This document shows, in pieces, positions 52,958 through 63,822 of a stretch of 64,000 bases of DNA (positions are counted from its first letter, which is position 1; each line of letters opens with the position of its first letter). The DNA lies in NCBI GenBank assembly GCA_949987565.1, contig OX465102.1, forward strand, positions 14,437,020-14,501,019, in the 5' to 3' direction. Origin of the DNA: Luidia sarsii (lineage: Eukaryota > Echinodermata > Asteroidea > Paxillosida > Luidiidae). The notes beneath the pieces are model-generated. The model was not told where the DNA came from, made no database searches, and saw nothing but the letters and a program-made list of their open reading frames with translations. Both the position numbers and the translations under genes were made by a program.

Positions 52958-53320
52958 AAAGGCCCAATACAACATTGGAAAGATCGGAAAACATTGATGT
53001 CCACAGATTTCCTTCTAATTCACACAGTTTGTAGATGGTCATGATATAATCACCATGTTGAAATAGTACGGTCTGGGATACTGTAAATCTTCACTCGAAG
53101 ACCGACAAATAGTTTTATTACTCGCGAGTAATAAACTATATTCTTACACTACGGAACGGTGCAAAAACCGGGACGGTTTTTTTTTTGGCCTTTTTTGTAC
53201 TTTCTCAGGTTACCATTTGAGCTTAAACCTTCGGAGGAATTCTTTTTTGGACTGTTTAATGGTTTAACACACAAACTGTGGCAATCTTTTGACCTTTACC
53301 AATGTTGTATAGGGGCCTTT
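52958..53320 (-). mobile_element. MITE-A copy 6
   Basis: AAAGGCCCAATACAACATTG to TATAGGGGCCTTT in reverse, 363 bp, full length. GTTAAAGG and CCTTTAAT complete TTAA at both borders. Confidence 0.85.
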
Positions 53321-54054
53321 AATGAAATGCGGCCTCAGAGATTGGCCAAGTGTGTGCCAACAATGCGTCAGAACCCTCCGTGTACGCCTTAAAAGACAAC
53401 AACCAGAAATCACTGGGGAAAAAGGTGTCAAGCAAATACGGCCATCTCTAAACTCCGGGTGAACTGGAGTTCAGCGCTGTCCGCTTGTGCCTTTACTCAG
53501 CTGGCAGTGCACGAATTACATCTACGGCTGGAAATGACACACATGTCAATGGAGATTAGACGTAGCCACTATAGCTCGTGGCTTATACATAGACTCGCGC
53601 GTGAACCGAATGCCATAGCCAATTCATTCGGACGCATGGCCTTATACTGGCTGAGTTTAATGCATAGTATTACATTTCCACGATTCGCATTATGTGTTAC
53701 ATACTTCGATGTCATAATTGAGTGTAGGAGCTCACCCTCGTTCAGAGGTCAAAATAGGTAGGCCTATAGCCTGTCGCAGAATCCTGTGCTACTGCATCAC
53801 GTTTATTGCATATATACAGTGTCAAGATGTGCCAATAATTCTGATGAATAAAGGGAAACTAAAGCCACGAACATCAGTTAAATGGTCTCTGCAATAAGTA
53901 TCACAGTCAAAAGGTTCAGATTCACAATTCTTTGTTCAAGTTCTAGTTAGTAATTTGTAGACAGTCAAGGGTGCGCTTAGAAACAGCCATATTAAGCGTC
54001 TTGTAAATGCGATTTTATTATTATTATTATTTTATTATTATTATTGAACAATTG
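53321..54054. other. Gene-free stretch
   Basis: A 100-codon ORF at 53459-53761 is fairly balanced in composition but matches no family I know. The stretch ends with an (ATT)n repeat at 54015-54045. Confidence 0.4.
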
Positions 54055-54500
54055 TCAAAGAAAACTTTGACTGGACCGGGACTTGATCCCAAGAAGCGAG
54101 ACCTCTGGATTAACGTACCAGTTTTCTTCCATCCAACCCTTAGATGGTGGCCTTCCCTGATAGTCAGCTAGTCTTTCCTTCATTATTCTTTTAAAAATTG
54201 GCAAAGAAAACTTTGACTGGACCGGGACTTGATCCCGAGACGCGAGACCTCTGGATTAACGTACCAGTGCTCTGCCATCTGAGCTATCCAACCCTTAGAT
54301 GGTGGCCTTCCCTGATAGTCAGCTAGTCTTTCCTTCATTATTATTATTATTATTTGAAAAAATTGGCAAAGAAAACTTTCAGACTGGACCGGGACATGAA
54401 CCCAAGACCTCTGGACTAACGTACCATTGCTCTTCCATCTGAGCTATCCAGCACTTAGACGGTGGCCTCCCAAATAGTCAACTAGTCTTTGCCGGGGCAA
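54055..54500 (-). mobile_element. Three tandem tRNA-derived SINE copies
   Basis: Copies at about 54055-54180, 54195-54335 and 54357-54495 all face the same way. Each has GGCAAAGAAAACTTTGACTG, GACCGGGACTTGATCCC (the third reads GACATGAACCC), ACCTCTGGATTAACGTACCA, GAGCTATCCA and TAGTCAACTAGTC or a variant. TTCATTATT linkers precede copies two and three. Copy one lacks the GAGCTATC piece. Confidence 0.85.
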
Positions 54501-54690
54501 TTCAACCATTAACTCGTACATCTCCAGGGATCACAGCCCCCGCTTTCATTCAGATGCAAACAAACAATTCCTGTAAACCTGGCTACGGCAGCTCGGGGAT
54601 CACACAAAGTGGATGCAGCATTTTTCAATTCAAGTCAAACGAACCAAGTTTTCAAGGAAAAACTTACTGTTTTTTTTTTTAACAATTTGA
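54501..54690. other. No recognisable feature
   Basis: Mixed sequence between the SINE cluster and the SINE-tail palindrome. Confidence 0.4.
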
Positions 54691-54758
54691 AAAATTGGCA
54701 AAGAAAACTTTGAATGAACCGGGACCCGGTCCAGTCAAAGTTTTCTTTGCCTATTTTT
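54691..54758. mobile_element. SINE-tail palindrome
   Basis: TTGGCAAAGAAAACTTTGAA and GAACCGGGACC meet GGTCCAGTCAAAGTTTTCTT and TGCC. Two SINE 3' halves face each other with the tRNA heads deleted. Confidence 0.7.
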
Positions 54759-54825
54759 TTTTTAATTGTTCCAAAAAAAAAATCCAGTCAATTTTTCCTT
54801 GGTTTGTTTGATTATTATTATTAAA

Positions 54826-55054
54826 TCGCTTTTGAGACTCTTTTGAGACTCAGGCTTGGATAGTCCCCCCCCCCCCCACCACCACCAGTGGGCCCCCAAC
54901 CCACCCGAGAGTTGTAGTTCTCTCAAACTCTTCTCAAATCCTCCCTCAGTTCTCCTCTGTCGCCGGCTGCCAATACACGCTGCCAAACGGTGATCGATGT
55001 CATCGGTCAGCGCCACACAAGCAAGGCAGTCAGACTCTCCGATCATTCCCACAC
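54826..55054 (-). mobile_element. Repeat G copy 2
   Basis: Reverse complement of 34.09-34.30 kb: CCACCCGAGAGTTGTAGTTC, CTGTCGCCGGCTGCCAATAC, AACGGTGATCGATGTCATCG and CTCTCCGATCATTCCCACAC. A C-run and CCACCACC insert (54864-54887) separates its left part. Confidence 0.7.
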
Positions 55055-55099
55055 GAAGCCCGTTTTACTGGCGACTGAAATACCATTAGGGGGATTTTC

Positions 55100-55472
55100 G
55101 GAGTGACTCTCTCTAAAAGAGAGAGAGATGGAGAGAGAGAGAGGTGGGAGAGAGAGAGGTGGGTGGAAAGGGAGAGAAGGGAGAGAGGGAGAGAGAGGTG
55201 GAGAGAGAGAGAGAGGGTGGAGAGGGAGAGAAGGGAGAGAGAGAGAGGGGAGATAGAGGGGGGGAGAGGTAGGGAGAGAGTGAGAGGGGAGGGGAGAGAG
55301 GGAGGGAGAGAGAGAGGTGGAGAGAGAGAGGGTGGAGAGGGAGAGAAGGGGGAGAGAGAGGGGGAGGGAGAGAGAGAGGGGGAGAGAGGTAGGGAGAGAG
55401 GGAGAGGGGGGGGGGAGGGAGGGAGAGAGAGAGGGGGAGGGGATGGAGGAAAGGGGAGAAAAAAAGAGTAAA
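55100..55472. repeat. GA-rich microsatellite
   Basis: GAGAGAGAGGTGGAGAGAG units with higher-order duplication (compare 55197-55250 and 55316-55360). The ORFs are Arg/Glu/Gly low complexity. Confidence 0.9.
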
Positions 55473-55705
55473 GTAAACTGCTTACCAGGCATTGGGGACG
55501 TTGTCAACAAACCATTCTACAAACAGGAAGTGCAGCCTCGCCACACAATCCCAACACAAACACAAAACATAATACACCCCGGCACTTCTTCTATTCAACT
55601 GCCAACTTTTTTTTTCATTCCTATTTTCCTCCCCCCCCCCCCCCTCTCTCTCTCTCTCTCTACTCTCCATTTGTGCCTGGAGCGCTGAGTCGGCCACAAT
55701 GGAAT

Positions 55706-55905
55706 NNNNNNNNNNNNNNNNNNNNNNNNNNNNNNNNNNNNNNNNNNNNNNNNNNNNNNNNNNNNNNNNNNNNNNNNNNNNNNNNNNNNNNNNNNNNNNN
55801 NNNNNNNNNNNNNNNNNNNNNNNNNNNNNNNNNNNNNNNNNNNNNNNNNNNNNNNNNNNNNNNNNNNNNNNNNNNNNNNNNNNNNNNNNNNNNNNNNNNN
55901 NNNNN
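55706..55905. other. Assembly gap, exactly 200 N
   Basis: Two hundred consecutive N. The round number suggests a placeholder, so the true distance and even adjacency of the flanks is unknown. ORFs drawn across it are meaningless. Confidence 0.99.
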
Positions 55906-56514
55906 TCAGGCCTCCTGATTGTCAGCTGTTGGCCTATAAATCATATAGCTATAATATGCAAAAAAAGTGCATTTTAAATTGAGAAATAAAATAAGGAAAT
56001 GGTAGTTTATCAGATAAGTGCATGAATAATTATAATCATGCTCAAAAGTTTCCCAAAAAGAGACATGATTGTAGGCACGAGCTTAAGAATATTGCTCTCC
56101 AAAAAAATTGAACTGAATGCTCAACCACAGTTTGACAAAGTCTTAAATTTTTTGCAAAAAAGAAAATTGAAGGAAGGAGGTTATTTTTTTGCTTGACATT
56201 AATGGTAAAAATGCAACAAAACAGTTGGAACAGAAATTGCAACGATTTATTGCTCAGAAAAAGAATTACAGAGTGTTAAATATGATAAGAAATTTTAATG
56301 ATCTTGAACGAACATTGACGCAAATGCTCAATCAACAGTTTGAGTAAAGCCACAGCTTGAAAAAATCAACAGTTTGACAAGCCATGGATGCTCAAACAAC
56401 AGTTTGACAAAATTGCGTGCAAAATGCCCATATGCATTTGTCAAACTGTGGCTTTTGGGGGAATGCTCAACGCTCACCTAACAATTCATTTGACTAAAAA
56501 ACATAACATGTGCA
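55906..56514. repeat. AT-rich stretch with ATGCTCAACAACAGTTTGACAA repeats
   Basis: GCTCAA(C/T)(C/A)ACAGTTTGA recurs at 56118, 56327 and 56390, with shorter forms at 56368 and an inverted form (TTTGTCAAACTGTGGC) at 56437. The period is irregular, so it is a drifted tandem repeat or an element end. The base composition differs sharply from the left side of the gap. Confidence 0.55.
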
Positions 56515-56995
<481 letters not shown>

Positions 56996-58434
56996 TGTGT
57001 CACAGTGTCTGTGTGTGTGTGTGGCCCCACAACGCAAGTCACTCTGAGCTTTGGTGCAGAACTGGCCCCGTGGGTAACGAACGTGTATACACTCAATAAT
57101 AACTAGCGAGAAGTTTCGTCCCCCAAAACGGGATCCCATGTGTGTGTAACGCTGGCACCGGTGCAGCGCTGCATGGCCGGTAGTCGTGTTTGGATTGAAT
57201 CGTGAAGCCACTATAGGCATTCTGTGTATCAATTTTCCTAATGTACACACCTATCTAGTATCCCAGTTGCTGAGTTGGAGAATGGGCAATGAGAGTCAGT
57301 TTCATTCCCAAAAACTAAGTTGAGTCAGTATATAGTGGTGTGGGGTCAACAAATCAAATATTTCTTCAGAAAATCCTTACTCCCACCTCTGGAAAAGAAG
57401 AGTTCCAATATATGGTCATCAAAGTCATGGCAACTGGAGATTAATGCGTGTACAGACAGCAGTAGCCTGCTGTCGGCTTTTACAAACAAAATGATTCTCT
57501 CCTAACGGTTTACTCGACTATTTTGATAAGGTATAGGCCTACTATGCGAGTATGCATATTACAAGTGAATGATTGGAGAAAACTGCCATCTTGAATCGGG
57601 AAATTGATTTCGAGTGGACCAGGGTCGGGCCCGTGTCCAGCACGGAGATTTGTCGTGGTGTGAAAAGCCCTTAAAAGAGTTGAGAGGACACTTTGGACTC
57701 GAACGGCGAGACTCGAACTTCGTGACTCGGGACTCGGGATTGTGTGTGACTCGAGTCGGTGATGTCTGTGAAACAGAGGAGAGTGCATTACCTGACGTGT
57801 GACATGCTGCATTGGAGGGGGCATAAAACTGGCTCATTCTGCCGCTCTTTGTGGGCCATGAAAATATTTAAAAAAAAACACCGGCAGTGCGAAATTGACG
57901 GATTATCGTATAGGCCCTCATTGCTGTTTCAACCGGAACACACGAACCTCCGCCCCCCCCTCAAAAAAAAAGAGTTGAAACCAAACAAAGTAATTCACTC
58001 GACTCGTTGCATACCCCAGGGTACAGCCACAGCACTATACACCGTACAACAGTTGAACAAGTCAAACCTCCCATGTATTTTTCACTTTCTCTCTCTCTCT
58101 CTTTAAAAAAAAAAGCGAACGGGGGATACTTTTGTGTGGCTGGCTAACTGTGTTAACGCCGCGTATCTGGTTTGATCTTGACAATAACTAGCTCAGGCAA
58201 CACCCCGCCTAATGCATTCTGAAATTAGTTACAAACTTTTTAAAAGGCCAGTGCTGTTGTGTGGATTTTTTTTTTAGCTTCACAAAGCAGTTCTGAATCA
58301 GACCGAATGACCTACGTAGTTGTAACAAGCTGGGGTGGTTTTTTTTCTTCGGCATGTCAACCTATCGTCCGGTCATCAAACTGCCTGTAAACTAGAAAGT
58401 GGGAGCCACCCAACAAAGCTGAAGGCAGTAAATA
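56996..58434. other. Gene-free stretch
   Basis: A (GT)n run at 57011-57022, a GACTCG cluster at 57694-57756, a C-run with A-run at 57952-57971 and a (CT)n run at 58088-58102. ORFs up to 122 codons have no motif. Exons cannot be excluded, but none is supported. Confidence 0.4.
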
Positions 58435-59145
58435 TCAGGACCAGTGGCCAGTAGTCAGCCAATATAAGAACCAGTGCCATGGCTAACAGTTGCTAGAAGT
58501 CAGCCAATATAAGAACTAGTGGCCCCAAGTCGGCCAATATAAAAACCGGTGGCCAGTAGTTAGCCCATAGGCCTAGAAGAGCCGGTGGCTAGTAGTCAGC
58601 CCATATAAGAACCGGTGGCCAGAAGTCACCCAATATAAGAACCGGTGGCCAGAAGTCAGCCAATATAAGAACCGGTGGCCAGAAGTCAGGCAATATAAGA
58701 ACCGGTGGCCGGAAGTCACCCAATATAAGAACCAGTGGCCAGAAGTCACCCAATATAAGAACCGGTGGCCAGAAGTCAGCCAATATAAGAACCGGTGGCC
58801 AGAAGTCACCCATTATAAGAACCGGTGGCCAGAAGTCAGCCAATATAAGAACCGGTGGCCAGAAGTCAGCCAATATAAGAACCCGTGGCCAGAAGTCAGC
58901 CAATATAAGAACCCGTGGCCAGAAGTCACCCAATATAAGAACCGGTGGCCAGAAGTCACCCAATATAAGAACCGGTGGCCAGAAGTCACCCAATATAAGA
59001 ACCGGTGGCCAGAAGTCACCCAATATAAGAACCGGTGGCCAGTAGTCAGCCAATATAAGAACCGGTGGTCAGAAGTCAGGCAATATAAAAATCAGTGGCC
59101 AATAGTCAGGAAATATAAGAACCAGTGGCTATTAGTCAGCTAATA
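58435..59145. repeat. 30 bp minisatellite, about 23 units
   Basis: The unit AGAAGTCAGCCAATATAAG then AACCGGTGGCC is strictly 30 bp from 58580 to 59080 and drifts at both ends. Main variants are CAGCC/CACCC and CCGG/CCAG/CCCG. Because 30 is a multiple of three the minus strand stays open (DFWPPVLILA repeats, 154 codons), but no start, signal or composition supports a gene. Confidence 0.95.
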
Positions 59146-59962
59146 TATTCCGGAGGTTCATAATCGATTAATTTATTGTACTTGTATTTTTGGCCAAGTA
59201 TACTTGTGCTTATAATTATATGCACGACCAATTACTGGTACTCGTACTCAATCACAGGTAGATTACTTTGGCACGGTACTCGTATTTTGTACTCAATACA
59301 ACATCACATATCCATGGATAAGTGCACACAGCCGTGTTCAAGTATTCACACTCGCACTGAAGTACTCATCAGCTAAAACACTGCTCAACAGGAAGAACAA
59401 GGCAGCCTCAAGTTCAACCCTCAACATCAGGAACCTTGCACACACAATAGCAAGGTCATACAAAATCCCCCTCCCGCCTACTTTTCGGACAAGGACTTTT
59501 GAGTGAATGCATCACCTTGTCCCTTCTGTAATTTGGAAGAAGAAGAAAAAAATAAATTCCAAAGGAAGTGGAAATTTATCACCCCGCGTGATGATTGAAA
59601 GAGGGTCGCTGTGTTCTCTGAACTTCAAAAAACTCCCCTGACCTTGCAGTGTTGATATAAACACCAGACAGGGGTATCGGATTTTGTGGTTTTGAATCTA
59701 TCAATCAACCCCAAGCCCCGACGACCCTGGGCTAACTTCGTGTCAACTAAAAACCTCGACTTTTTTTTCACTTCAAATATCCACGCCAGCTCGGTTACAT
59801 AAAACTCTTATAAAACTCTGGCTTGCTAGTTGCTATATATACTCAGCATGAACGTCAACTAGACAAAACATTGAATTGTGAACAGGTTTTCTGGGTGGAC
59901 TTTGTCAAATTAACAATGACCAGTCAACTGTCTTTGGGAGTCTTGATGGTCAGAACATTATT
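59146..59962. other. Gene-free stretch
   Basis: AT-leaning sequence. A frame around 59380-59500 reads LLNRKNKAASSSTLNIRNLA before a stop and could be a retroelement scrap. It is otherwise featureless. Confidence 0.4.
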
Positions 59963-60029
59963 AAAGCCCCTGCACAACATTGGTAAGATTGAAAAACAGT
60001 TTTCACATATTTACATGAAACTTATATAA
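59963..60029 (-). mobile_element. MITE-B fragment
   Basis: AAAGCCCCTGCACAACATTG, GTAAGATTGAAAAACAG and TTTACATGAAACTTATATAA form one end only. It is cut where the CCGTTCCCACTACACC element begins. Confidence 0.75.
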
Positions 60030-60032
60030 CTA

Positions 60033-60250
60033 GGGCCGTTCCCACTACACCAAATAAACTTTGTTTATGAATCCGAGCAGACGATAGGCGACGGGGCTGT
60101 TTTTTCACTTTGATCGCTCAAGAAATTATTATTATATCGACGGAGGATAGTCCTGTAGGATCGAAACGTCAAGCCCTCTATTTCATTTAATCTGCATGTT
60201 TGTGATCAGTTCAATCACTGACCAGTTTGCTAAATTATGCTTTTCTGAAT
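60033..60250. mobile_element. Half elements: CCACTACACC end and FB-D arm
   Basis: GGCCGTTCCCACTACACCAA at 60033 is one end of the inverted-repeat element at 49.2 kb. GTAGGATCGAAACGTCAAGC then CCTCTATTTCATTTAA at 60155-60195 is an FB-D arm with the tail CACTGACCAGTTTGCTAA. Confidence 0.6.
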
Positions 60251-60525
60251 AATTTTGGAAAGTTTTGTTTTGTGCAATTTCTAGCTGGAGCCACTGTTAT
60301 ATCGCTAAAAGGGAGTTATAATCAACTTTATGGGTTGATTAAGGTAAAATGGAGTTCGAGCAAGGACGAGATTTTCAGATATTTTTTTATAATGATATGA
60401 TAATCGCAATTAGTCCAGTACAAACGTACAAATGTTGCTAGAAGTTAACTCTATGGCCTCTAATTGTGTTGGCTACCTAACTTAAAATCTGAGCAATGAC
60501 GAGGTTCGTATATAGAATTGCTTTT

Positions 60526-60854
60526 AAAGCCTGACTACACAAAACATTGGTAAGATCGAAAAACAGAAATGTTCACAGATTTACATGAAACTTAGCCTAT
60601 ACAAATGCTGCATTTGGGAGAAAAGAGTAAAGAAATAATTTACGTCTCACCCCTAGATCTAAACGATTTTTCGGAACAATTCGTTGAATGTTGTATTTCG
60701 CGAAACAAATGAAGCGGTTTCCACGACTTTTCTCGAGACTCGGTTGGCGGATTGAGCTGAAATGTTCATAGGTGTGATATGTTATGCATAATTATGTTGG
60801 ATCGGACAAGGTATGAATGCTATTCTATGACCTCGACCAATGGTTGTTATCTTT
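60526..60854 (-). mobile_element. MITE-B copy 4, internally deleted
   Basis: AAAGCCTGACTACACAAAAC to CCAATGGTTGTTATCTTT in reverse. A deletion of about 50 bp joins AAACTTAGCCTATAC to AAATGCTGCATTTGGG. TTAA at both borders. Confidence 0.8.
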
Positions 60855-61269
60855 AAAAATGACCCGCCTTTTTTCTTCTCAGGCAATCAGTTCGCTGGAC
60901 AAAGTCCGACTTTCTTCGCGACGACAAAGTTCCCGACAGGTTCGGAACAGCAAGGGTCAAAAAAGCGTAATTTTCAGGCAACAGCATGAAAAGGAGGAGA
61001 TTAAGTTCTCGAAAAGGCAAAAGGGGCAATTTGAATTGAAATCTGAAACCTTTTGTTGGGAAAGAATGGTCCCTGTTGCAAGGGCGTCGACTGGTCCTGG
61101 AAAGAATGGGGGGCATTTGCGGGAGAGCGAAGTGACCGAGCTTGGAGAGCGAGTGACGGGGGGGGGGGTTGTGGGAGGGTGGTTGTCACCTCTCCCACGG
61201 TAGGGAGTTTTTTGCATTTTCTTGCTTGTAATCATGCCGTTTGGTGCATATTTTATGGTGTATTCCAGC
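60855..61269. other. Gene-free stretch
   Basis: A 128-codon plus-strand ORF (60817-61203) starts inside MITE-B, so it is not a native gene frame. G-run at 61158-61167. Confidence 0.45.
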
Positions 61270-61610
61270 TACTTCAAAGGGTCTTTCAACTATGAGGAAA
61301 AGGGTGCTTTCCTGTCATGCGTCTGATGCCTACAATGTAAAAATGAACTGCACCTCATGCACGTACCTCTGCAATGGCACATATTTGTCCCAGAATCATG
61401 AACACTTGAGGCACCTACTGTACTGTACTTCATGCACATGAAATACTGTAGCTCAAGCACATGTGGCATTGCAATCACTTGAGCAAAAGTCGGATGAGGT
61501 GCACGAAGTGCTTCATGTACAAGAACATCTCCCTATTTACTGTACCTCAAGCACATGGAGTGAAAGTGAGCATCACCTCGTGCGCATGTATCGTGCACCA
61601 TGTGCACCCA
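61270..61610. repeat. Degenerate CTTCATGCACATG repeat
   Basis: GCACCTCATGCACGTACC, TACTTCATGCACATGAAA, GTAGCTCAAGCACATGTG, GTACCTCAAGCACATGGA and CACCTCGTGCGCATGTA are drifted copies about 40-110 bp apart, some inverted. Confidence 0.5.
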
Positions 61611-61808
61611 GTGTAAAAGTGTTCGTGTATGTGTGTGGGGAAAATGATATGATGTCCCCCACGTTAATGTTCCCCGTTGACACCCATGACCCATGACTCA
61701 TGACCAGTTGATGTTTTGACCAAGGGTCAAACAGTTCCCATTCCTTTTCCTTGGAACTTTAATCCGTTTTCCATCAAATAACTCGTCTCCGTTGCTTTCC
61801 AACTCTTT

Positions 61809-62093
61809 AAAGGGATAACACAACATTGGTCGAGGTCAAAGAATAGCATCCATACGTTGTCTGATCCAACATTATGCATGAAATAGCACACCTGTGAAAA
61901 TTTCAGCTCAATCCGCCAACCGAGTCTCGAGAAAATAGTGAAAAACCACTTCATTTGTGTTGCGAAAATGCAGCATTCAACGAGTTGTTCCGGAAAAAAC
62001 TTTTAGATCTATAGGGGTGAGACGTAAACGATTTCTTTACTCTTTTCTCCAAAAATACAGTGTTTTAGGCAGAAATATTTTAGTGCGAGGTTA
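61809..62093 (+). mobile_element. MITE-B copy 5, truncated
   Basis: AAAGGGATAACACAACATTG onward, ending at AATATTTTAGTGCGAGG. The last 75 bp, including the right end, are missing, and FB-E begins at that point. Confidence 0.85.
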
Positions 62094-62256
62094 GAGGGTT
62101 TGCGGTGACACCATGTATAAGGTCTCTTTCATTCTCCTGATGACGCCAGAGCATACTGAGTTACCGTGACTCAGGTTCTTTTCAGAACCACACCTCTTAT
62201 TTAAGAGACCTTATATACATGGTGTCATCGCAAACCCTCCTATATTGTTTCACCCA
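62094..62256. mobile_element. FB-E copy 2, deleted left arm
   Basis: TTAGAGGGTTTGCGGTGACA, then a jump from GGTCTCTTTCATT to CTCCTGATGACGCCAGAGCA, then the full right arm to CCCTCCTATATTGTTTCACC. The left arm has lost most of its middle, so pairing is partial. Confidence 0.75.
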
Positions 62257-62309
62257 CCATGGAAAGTCTTAAGTCTTATTTATTTATTCAGTGATGTACA
62301 TAGGGGCCT

Positions 62310-62462
62310 AATGTTGCAAAGTGCTTACTGACTAAAATTACCAAAATGAAAATCTCAAAATTTAGTGGACCTGACGTTTCGATCCTAGCAGGACCATAGG
62401 CAAAGTCATTATGCCTTTGAGAAAGGTCCTGCTAGGATCGAAACGTCAGGCCCACTAAATGC
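62310..62462 (-). mobile_element. FB-D copy
   Basis: Reversed tail GTTGCAAAGTGCTTACTGAC, then facing arms TTTAGTGGACCTGACGTTTC and GATCGAAACGTCAGGCCCAC around CATAGGCAAAGTCATTATGC. No clean target duplication is visible; TTCAGT on each side (62278 and 62468) is too short to trust. Confidence 0.8.
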
Positions 62463-62754
62463 TGAAAGTTCAGTAAAATGAAAAGAGAAGAAAACTAAGT
62501 CCTTCACCTCGCCTTTCGTCAAAGAATTAATTGATCGGCATGTACCTTTTTCGGAAATTGGAGTGGGGGGAGGGTTAGTGAGGATATGAATAAAACGGAA
62601 ACCGACCTAAAATTGGTGTTTAAATTTCTAATTACTTTGATCCTAAACGGGTTTGCCACAACATCCTGAATCGCGCTGAAAAAACCTTGATCAGGCGATA
62701 ATTTCCCCTCCCGATGACCCCTAATATGCAAGAATAAAGAATGGTATGGAAAGA

Positions 62755-63195
62755 GGGGTGGGGAGGGAGACAGAGACAGTGACAGGGACAGAGACAGAGA
62801 CAGAGGCAGTGAGAGAGAGAGAGGGAGAGAGGGTAGATTGTAGGGTGGAGCCTGAGGGAGAGCGAGAGGGGGAGAGGTGGAGAGAGAGGTGATGAGAGGG
62901 GAGAGGGAGAGAGAGAGGTGGAAAGAGGGGTGGAGAGAGGGAGAGGGTGAGAGAGGTGGAGAGAGGTGGAGAGAGGGGAGAGGTGGAGAGAGAGAGGAGA
63001 GAGAGGGTGAGAGAGCGAGTGAGGTGGAGAGAGAGGTGGAGAGAGGGGAGAGGGAGAGGGGGGAGAGGGAGAGGTGGAGACTCAGAGAGATGGAGAGAGA
63101 GGGGGAGAAAGGGGGAAAGGGGAAAAATGGAGAGAGAGGGGGGTAGAGAGCGGAAGAGAGAGAGAGAGGTGTGGATAGAAGGAGAGAGAAAACAG
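62755..63195. repeat. GA-rich microsatellite
   Basis: GACAGAGACAG passes into GAGAGAGGTGGAGAGAG, similar in style to 55.1-55.5 kb. The ORFs are Arg/Glu low complexity. Confidence 0.9.
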
Positions 63196-63698
63196 AAAGT
63201 TCAGTAAGCGGACACGGTGCTTATATAGTTTAGTTGCGACCGAGCTGCCTGAAATCATTACCGGTGACTAGCGCTCGTTCGAGTGGGCTGGTTCCACGCC
63301 ATCAATCACAAGACAAAGAAATTGCCCGGGGGGAGGGGGAGGGGGTGGAGGGGAGGTGCGATATGGGGTCCTCGTTTTCTTCCCCCCCCCCTGCAATTTT
63401 TTCTCCCTTTTTAATCGCAATCGATGTGACGTCATAGAGAACCCAGGCGCGGACCTTTCACAAACCACGTGGGCTGTTTGGTAAGCGGGAGCTCATTCAG
63501 TTTGACCATAGAGGACTTGTAAGGAGAAGATGGAAAAAGGGGACGACAACTCATTTTTTTTTTCGATTTGGGTTACAATGATCGACAAGAAAGGAGAGTG
63601 GGGGGGGTTGCTGGAGGCAAACATTTCCCGTATCTACCTTTGCATTCGTACCCTACTTCTACTCTCAGATGGAATAGGGTTTTCGCGATGCCAGGCGG
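63196..63698. other. Gene-free stretch with CRE and E-box words
   Basis: TGACGTCA at 63427-63434 and CACGTG at about 63466, followed by a donor-like TTTGGTAAGC at 63476 and an ATG at 63530 opening 91 unrecognised codons. Promoter-like words cluster here, but with no homology this remains a guess. Confidence 0.3.
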
Positions 63699-63822
63699 CG
63701 CGTAGTCTCCAATCAAGGCGCCGAATCGTCAAACCTTTGACACGGCGCGTGAGACAGAGTCTAAGATGCGTGTGGGCGCAACACGATCGCACGTGGCGCG
63801 ATTGATTCGAGACTATAGCACG
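63699..63822. mobile_element. Small inverted-repeat element
   Basis: GGCGCGTAGTCTCCAATCAA then GGCGCC faces GGCGCGATTGATTCGAGACT then ATAGCACG. About 124 bp, non-coding, with imperfect ends of about 25 bp. Confidence 0.5.

Noticed and set aside
58580..59080. Regular 30 bp repeats resembling a CRISPR array
   Set aside because: The units are contiguous with no unique spacers, and the context is eukaryotic. It is a minisatellite.
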